A program made the translations under genes and the position numbers. The notes beneath the pieces are model-generated. The model searched no databases and was not told the DNA's origin. It saw nothing but the letters and a program-made list of their open reading frames with translations. A stretch of 64,000 bases of DNA from Cannabis sativa (taxonomy: Eukaryota > Streptophyta > Magnoliopsida > Rosales > Cannabaceae). Positions within the stretch are counted from its first letter, which is position 1. The number at the start of each line of letters is the position of its first letter. The stretch lies in the NCBI RefSeq assembly GCF_029168945.1, contig NC_083605.1:21031280-21095279 (forward strand), written 5' to 3'. Positions 58,834 to 64,000 of the stretch are shown here, one piece after another.

Positions 58834-61800
58834 TCAGAAAGGGTTGGGTGGTAGCGGCTGGTCATAGGGATAGAACCGAGGAGGTTGTGCTAAATAGTTC
58901 GGGTCATCAATCCCAATATTCATTCTATTGATAAGAGAGTTGAGTTGCTGAACTTGTCCCTCATCATAAATACTCCTTTGCACCATGTATTGTTGCATGT
59001 GGTTGTTCTGCTGAATTATATAACTCAGCTGTGCATGAGTGTATTGTGTTGTAGGATCGATGGGCCCAAGCAATTGTAGGGGTTGCTCCTCTTCTTCTTC
59101 AACACTAGGCTCACGTTGCCGCCTACGCCCTTGCGGTGCATCAGGTGGTGGCTGGCCATAGGGGTGTGGCTCTTTCAGCCTGTTGACAAAGGCGATGTCC
59201 ATCTTGCGAAGTGGCAACACCGTGTTTGTTGGAAATTATTTTACCAGGATCTTAGATCTACTCACAAGTATGTTTATTAACACCCTAAATATGAACTTTC
59301 TAAAACGATGAAATAAACACATATAAAGTTTAAGAAACCTTACATTGGGTGCAGCAGAATAATATGACTCCTTCCGTTCAGATATCTAGCCCTTGATTCC
59401 TTTCTGTAGCAGAGCATTATCAATATCTGAACCTGGATCTCTTTCTCTGAATCTTTGATGCTGAAACTCCTTTGCTGATGATCTTTCTTCACGATCTTCC
59501 TCACTATGATTGAGGTATCACTTGCTGTGTGTGGGCACTACTCTAATCACTAAGAATTTCGAAATTCAAGAGGGAAGGAGAAAGAGAAGGGTCAGCCAAA
59601 GATAGGGAGAGAGAAGGCTCAGTTTTTTTTGAATCAGAAGTGTAGAAATTTAAGTGTAAATTTCCTGAAGCCTTCACTATCTATTTATAGCATTCCACTA
59701 GGGTAAGGTTTGAATTATTTGGCATTAAAATAATGAAAATATCAGTTTAAATTTCCTACAAAAGTGGCCAGCCCTATACAAGTGGATTTGGGCCTTACTT
59801 TTTGCAATTTTGCAGTTTTATCTTTTCTGCATCTGATTTTCTCAAAAACGCCAATTTTCAAATTCAACCATTTAAATGCCAATTCTAACTATTTAATAAC
59901 TATAAATAATTATTAAATAATATTGTCATTTATCATATTTATTAATTGAACCATACAAAGTATCATAATTAACAAAGATGCCCCTATAAACTCTTTCTTT
60001 ACAATTTCGCCCTTACTTAGTGAAAAATTCACAAATAGACATAGTCTAATTTGAGAATTATAATTGATTAATCAAAACCAATTACATGAGTCTTACAAGC
60101 AATATTATCTCAACTAGTGGGGGGACCATGGGTCTATATAACCGAGCTTCCAATAAGTAGATCAAGAATTTAGCACTAAAATTCACTAACTTATTAATTC
60201 TTCGTTGAATCCACGCATAGAACTTAGAATTGCACTCTCAGTATATAGAATGCTCTATATGTTCCACCATATAGACACATAATTAGTTATCCATTGCTAT
60301 AATCCTAATTTGATCAATGATCCTCTATATGAATGATCTACACAGTAAAGGGATTAGATTACCGTAACACCCTACTATGTATTTTATCCTTAAAACACTT
60401 GACCCCGTATAAATGATATTTCAGCTTATGTGAAATGAGATCTCCACCATTTATTTTCGTTTGGTCAAGCTCGAAGGAGATCATCCTTTGCTTACTATTC
60501 GCCAGATAGAAGCTATAGATTCCATGTTTATGCTAGCGCTCCCACTCAATTGCACTACCGTGTTCCCAAAATGTACGTATCACCCTGACCTAAAAGTAGG
60601 CTTAACTAACAAATCAAAGAACACGAATAGCCTTTCAAGATTGAGCCTAATCATAACAGGATTAAGAACATTTGATCTAGGATCAACTAGGCGATATTGA
60701 CTTGAATAGATTTTACGGTAAGTTTAATAAATCTAAGTCAAAGTTCAACATCGGTCCCTTCCGATGCATACTCCATGCATCCAACCTGAGCTTTACTTTA
60801 ACCAATGTTCTGGAAAGAACATAGTATTTCTCCAAATACAAGTAAACTCTTGTTGTAGATTATCATATCAGTAAAACCCTGTGTCTGATAAATCTAGGAA
60901 ACTTTATTCACATAGTCATGTTTACTTTCCAATGTGTTGACGGCACAATAAACAGGATCAAGTATGTGAAAAGGGTTTCAGATGAATTTATACATTATGT
61001 ACATATAATCATGAAATAAATCATGTGAACCATGCAACATTAAATGTTATTTCTGATCTATATTAATAAGTAAATCTGATTATATTGAAATGTGTTTTAT
61101 TTAGGGCATAAAACCCAACAGTGTTGTCATACTCTAACTGGGGAACTTCATATGCCCCGCTGAGTTCTGTGATAACTCCTGCCAAACCAAAACCACCTCC
61201 CGTGGCTCCTTGCACGATCTGCTCAATGCTTTGCCTTATGACTTGTCCAATGTTAATGTTGTACCCCTTCATTATGGCGTACACATATTTCAGGCGATCC
61301 ATTTGGACATCGGAAAAATGCTTGTTGGGCACTAACCGAGCACTCACAAAGTACAGCCATGTTTTTGCCACCGGGTTCAGCTCACACCGGTATAGAATAT
61401 TTGGCGACCCCTCGGTGCCATCATTGTCATGGAACCTCAACCCAGGAAATCCCACTGTCTCTGCCACATCCACCATATCAAACTGCTCTTCCTCCTCAAT
61501 AATTCGTAGGCGTTGTTCCTCCCTAGTGTAATCTGGGACAAAGAACATCACATTGAATGCATCAGCAGTGGCGGGAACTTTCTTTCCACGCACCTTCACT
61601 TCCCCATTCCAGAGGTCGGGCCAATTCCCAAGGAATTCACAAGCCATAGTAACATTAGCCCGACCCCGAGTATCTACAAAGCTCCCCCACTTCATTCTTT
61701 CTATTTGAGCTCTGATTATTTCAAACCGAGGTTGGCGCCTCAAAGGATTTTCCGGGAATTCAATACCCCGATCTTCAATATAAGCCCTATTCTTTAACCT

Positions 61801-61911
61801 CACGAAGCGATTGTGGGCCTCGATATTTCCAAAGCGGGTTCTATCAAAACCCGTTGGTGGTGGGTTTGAAGACGAACCCTCCTCTACATTCCTAGTCCTC
61901 TTTGGTTCCAT
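58834..61911 (-). CDS. Putative plant transposon protein (Transposase_32-like), split by a solo LTR
   Basis: Two segments, 61911-61126 and 59226-58834 on the minus strand, join in frame once the 1,894-bp Copia solo LTR and one GTGTT repeat are ignored. They give 392 codons and a TGA stop with no other break. I take ATG at 61911 (MEPKRTRN) because the extra upstream codons are poly-Lys from a homopolymer. ACEFLGNWPDLW...VKVRGKKVPATADAFNVMF (about residues 80-125) resembles the VREFYANL...VRGKxVxxTxxAIN core of the domain Pfam calls putative plant transposon protein. The C-terminal third is Pro/Gln/Glu-rich and ends LPPNPF. Function is unknown; such ORFs are common in plant OTA-type repeats. 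As it stands the ORF is disrupted. Confidence 0.7.
59227..61120 (-). mobile_element. Copia solo LTR, copy G, GTGTT target repeat
   Basis: A 1,894-bp TGTTGGAAATTATTTTACC...AAACCCAACA unit, flanked by perfect GTGTT (59222-59226, 61121-61125). It is nearly the same as the LTR of copy A. It interrupts the transposon-type ORF after about codon 262. Confidence 0.93.
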
Positions 61912-61918
61912 GTTCTCT

Positions 61919-61985
61919 TTTTTTTTCGAAATTTTTTTTTTCTTTTTTTTTCTGAAACTTTTTTTTTTTAAAAAAAAAAAAAAAT
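61919..61985. repeat. Homopolymer T/A tract upstream of the transposon ORF
   Basis: Long T runs followed by a run of A. It explains the Lys/Phe-rich extension of the minus-strand frame and is unlikely to be translated. Confidence 0.8.
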
Positions 61986-62495
61986 TGGGCAGCACTTTCC
62001 CTTAATTTTTCTCTATCCCAAAAATAAAAATTCTCTCAAACAATATTCCCAAACACTCCATACCACAATACAATAATGACAAACCCAATATCAACAATAT
62101 TTTTGCACAACACACATTTATATCACTCAAAATCTAAAAAAAAGTTAATCAAATTCTTTAAAGAATGAAGAAAGTGATACTTACAAACCCGAAAAAGCTT
62201 TACTCCACCTCCATTGTTGAATGTTCTTGAAAGCTTGAGGTTGAAGTTGAAGACAATGGTGATTTTTGGATTTGGGCTATTATGGGTTATTTTTGGTGTG
62301 GGTTTTGATGATATGTGTAGATTGTTGAGTGAAATTGGGTTTTTGAATAGATTGGGTTTAAGAAATTTGAGAAAAGATGAAAAGATTGAAGATTGGAAAT
62401 GAAAAATTAAATTTTTTGAGATGGAAAGAGGGTAGGGTCGGCTGAGAGGATTTGAAATTTGAAATTTTTTGGTGTAGGGTTGAATGAGGGGGAAA
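61986..62495 (-). other. 5' leader of the transposon-type ORF, no gene
   Basis: Lies between the minus-strand TATA box at 62501 and the ATG at 61911. No coding content is recognised. Confidence 0.45.
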
Positions 62496-62500
62496 GTTTG

Positions 62501-62510
62501 TATTTATAGA
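62501..62510 (-). promoter_or_regulatory. TATA box, minus strand, before the transposon ORF
   Basis: TCTATAAATA on the minus strand, about 590 bp before the ORF start. A GTCGCGAC cluster lies 16-157 bp upstream of it. Confidence 0.5.
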
Positions 62511-62525
62511 AATTTTCGTGAGCAA

Positions 62526-62658
62526 GTCGCGACTTGGCCTAAGGCTAGTCGCGACTAGCTTACGATCGAATTTTATGCCGCTCTGGAAAATCAGGAAGTC
62601 GCGACTTGGGTCGCGACCTGGAAAATAGGTCGCGACCTGGCCAAAGGCTAGTCGCGAC
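62526..62658. repeat. GTCGCGAC palindrome cluster 2
   Basis: Six exact copies, at 62526, 62548, 62598, 62610, 62629 and 62651. Confidence 0.9.
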
Positions 62659-62835
62659 CACTGGGCTCCAGGTCGAAAATATATATTTTTTTTTCACGAT
62701 TCAATTAAAAAAAGAATAATAATGTCTGGTACTAATCTAAAAATTGAAAATACTAACAATACTAAAGCATACTAAAACATAATCAAAAGTTTAACGAAAA
62801 ATACTTGGGTTGCCTCCCAGAAGCGCTGTCTTTAT

Positions 62836-64000
62836 CGGTAAGTTTAATAAATCTAAGTCAAAGTTCAATATTGGTCCCTTCCGATGCATACTCCATGAAT
62901 CCAACCTGAGCTTTACTTTAACCAATGTTCTGGAAAGAACATAGTATTTCTCCAAATACAAGTAAACTCTTGTTGTAGATTATCATATCAGTAAAACCCT
63001 GTGTCTGATAAATCTAGGAAACTTCATTCACATAGTCATGTTTACTTTCCAATGTGTTGACGGCACAATAAACAGGATCAAGTATGTGAAAAGGGTTTCA
63101 GATGAATTTATACATTATGTACATATAATCATGAAATAAATCATGTGAACCATGCAACATTAAATGTTATTTGTGATCTATATTAATAAGTAAATCTGAT
63201 TATATTGAAATGAGTTTTATTTAGGGCATAAAACCCAACAAACTCCCACTTGCACTAATTTAAAACAAAAAGTGCGTTTCAAATAATCTCAACACCTTGA
63301 TATATAAATCAAGTGTAGTAGTAGTAAACTCCTCCTAATAGGATCTGAAAGGTTGAATTAACCACAACCTTTTCTCCACTATTACTCTTCCTTTAATCAC
63401 AAAATCATTGATAATGTGAAATTCCTCTCTATATGTCTACTCTCTTGGGATACTGGATTCTATATCTTTGGCAACTACTTTTGGTTAATCAGGAAACTAA
63501 CATTAGTAGTTTAAGGCAATTTGGAATGATGCCAAAAATGTATAGAACTTTCCTTAGACTGAATAAGTACCTTTCCTGCAACTTTAACATTCAGTCCCTC
63601 TCTGGTAGACCTAGAGACTTCAGATAGGTTTTTACACTTCTCCAAAATCACTATTCCACCCCCAGAGTAACCACCATCTTATCAGAAAGATTTACTAGCA
63701 CAAAGGCAAATTTCGAAATCTGATATGGTGTAGTCTAAGAGTTTTAAACACACCCTTATAGACTAACATATATTTCATCTTCTTAATCTTAAAATTTACT
63801 TGATTGTCTTCCAATGTTCTTCTCCTGGATTAATCTGATACCTACTCATTACTCCCACTCAACAGCAGGTGTCTGGTCTAAGGCATACAAAAGCATATCT
63901 AAGACCTCTCACTGTTGATATAAGAAATTCTTTCATGGCTTTATCTTTTCTGGAATAGTTAAGACTTTTCCTTAGATAAATAAAATCTATACCTAAGAAG
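62836..64000 (-). mobile_element. Copia long-LTR element, copy D, partial, runs off the window
   Basis: 62836-63240 is the U3 end of an LTR (starting inside it at GGTAAGTTTAATAAATC, ending CCCAACA). 63241-64000 is the pol 3' end, nearly the same as 4913-5670 of copy A, with the same polypurine tract and RNase H remnants on the minus strand. The missing LTR part and the lost right end of the OTA-like element point to a deletion at 62836. Confidence 0.85.

Larger units (their letters stand above)
56338..62835 (-). mobile_element. OTA (Athila/Tat)-like Gypsy fragment, minus strand, split by Copia solo LTR
   Basis: On the minus strand this runs from an AGCGCTTCTGGGAGGCAACC box (about 62806-62825), through a promoter-like region, a 392-codon ORF, and TTTGGGGGGAGAGAC (about 58757-58771; polypurine-like), to a terminal region with CCCTGTGGTTCGACCTC (56396-56412) and TTGCGTACACTTGCG (about 56361-56375). 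These boxes are typical of the 3' part and LTR end of plant OTA elements. The left end TGTTACG (56338) abuts the interrupted protease gene. The right end was lost where Copia D begins at 62836. No gag, RT or integrase is seen. Confidence 0.5.

Noticed and set aside
61912..61995. Upstream extension of the transposon ORF (poly-Lys)
   Set aside because: Comes from homopolymer T runs; the MEPKRTRN start is more plausible.

Overview
The window is nuclear DNA from a flowering plant, almost certainly a eudicot with a large, repeat-rich genome. The evidence is AT-rich sequence packed with nested LTR retrotransposons, a plant L1-type LINE with an RNase H domain, a Cassandra TRIM whose LTR carries a 5S rRNA-like domain, and a Tourist-like MITE. 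I could not name the species. I see no ordinary host gene. Every recognisable coding stretch belongs to a mobile element and almost all are broken. The one nearly intact frame is a 392-codon transposon-type ORF on the minus strand, split by a solo LTR.

Layout from left to right. (1) 1-9.85 kb: a degenerate L1-type LINE (+), with ORF1 (DUF4283-like plus zinc knuckle) and ORF2 (endonuclease, RT, RNase H). It is split by Copia copy A (3018-6859, minus). (2) 10.1-24.9 kb: a compound that starts with a Ty3/Gypsy LTR and ends with a Cassandra LTR, flanked by the 5-bp repeat TATTA. Inside it sits a 10.3-kb Copia (copy B, 12997-23275, minus), which itself carries a Cassandra solo LTR. (3) 24.9-29.2 kb: a very old Copia (+) with a short 3' LTR. 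(4) 29.9-31.9 kb: an old fragment of the long-LTR Copia family (copy E). (5) 32.2-32.5 kb: the MITE. (6) 33.5-35.5 kb: a Gypsy solo LTR (minus) holding a ~197-bp (AG)n tract. (7) 35.5-40 kb: non-coding repeat-rich sequence with a ~178-bp periodic motif and 35/39-bp minisatellites, next to the tail of a Gypsy integrase (minus). (8) 40-51.9 kb: Copia copy F (+) with a tandem 1,566-bp LTR duplication, interrupted by a chromodomain-type Gypsy (44457-50248). (9) 51.9-52.3 kb: a GC-rich minisatellite. (10) 52.3-56.3 kb: LTR, gag and protease of another Gypsy. (11) 56.3-62.8 kb: an OTA (Athila/Tat)-like element (minus) split by Copia solo LTR G (59227-61120). (12) 62.8-64 kb: Copia fragment D (minus).

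Target-site duplications (TSDs) give the order of several insertions: TATTA for the Gypsy/Cassandra compound, GTTTT for Copia B, TTTCT for the Cassandra solo LTR, TGACA for the Gypsy solo LTR, ACACT for the chromodomain Gypsy, GTGTT for Copia solo LTR G, and AGTTY for Copia A. The window is a stratified record of element on element.

The least expected signals are structural. Three different Gypsy LTR families carry tandem hairpins whose stems change by compensating substitutions while their 7-base loops stay alike (GAGNNYA type, or AGTATGA). Two minus-strand TATA boxes at opposite ends of the OTA-like element each lie downstream of a cluster of the palindrome GTCGCGAC. The Cassandra/Gypsy compound appears to have exchanged sequence at a shared primer-binding site.
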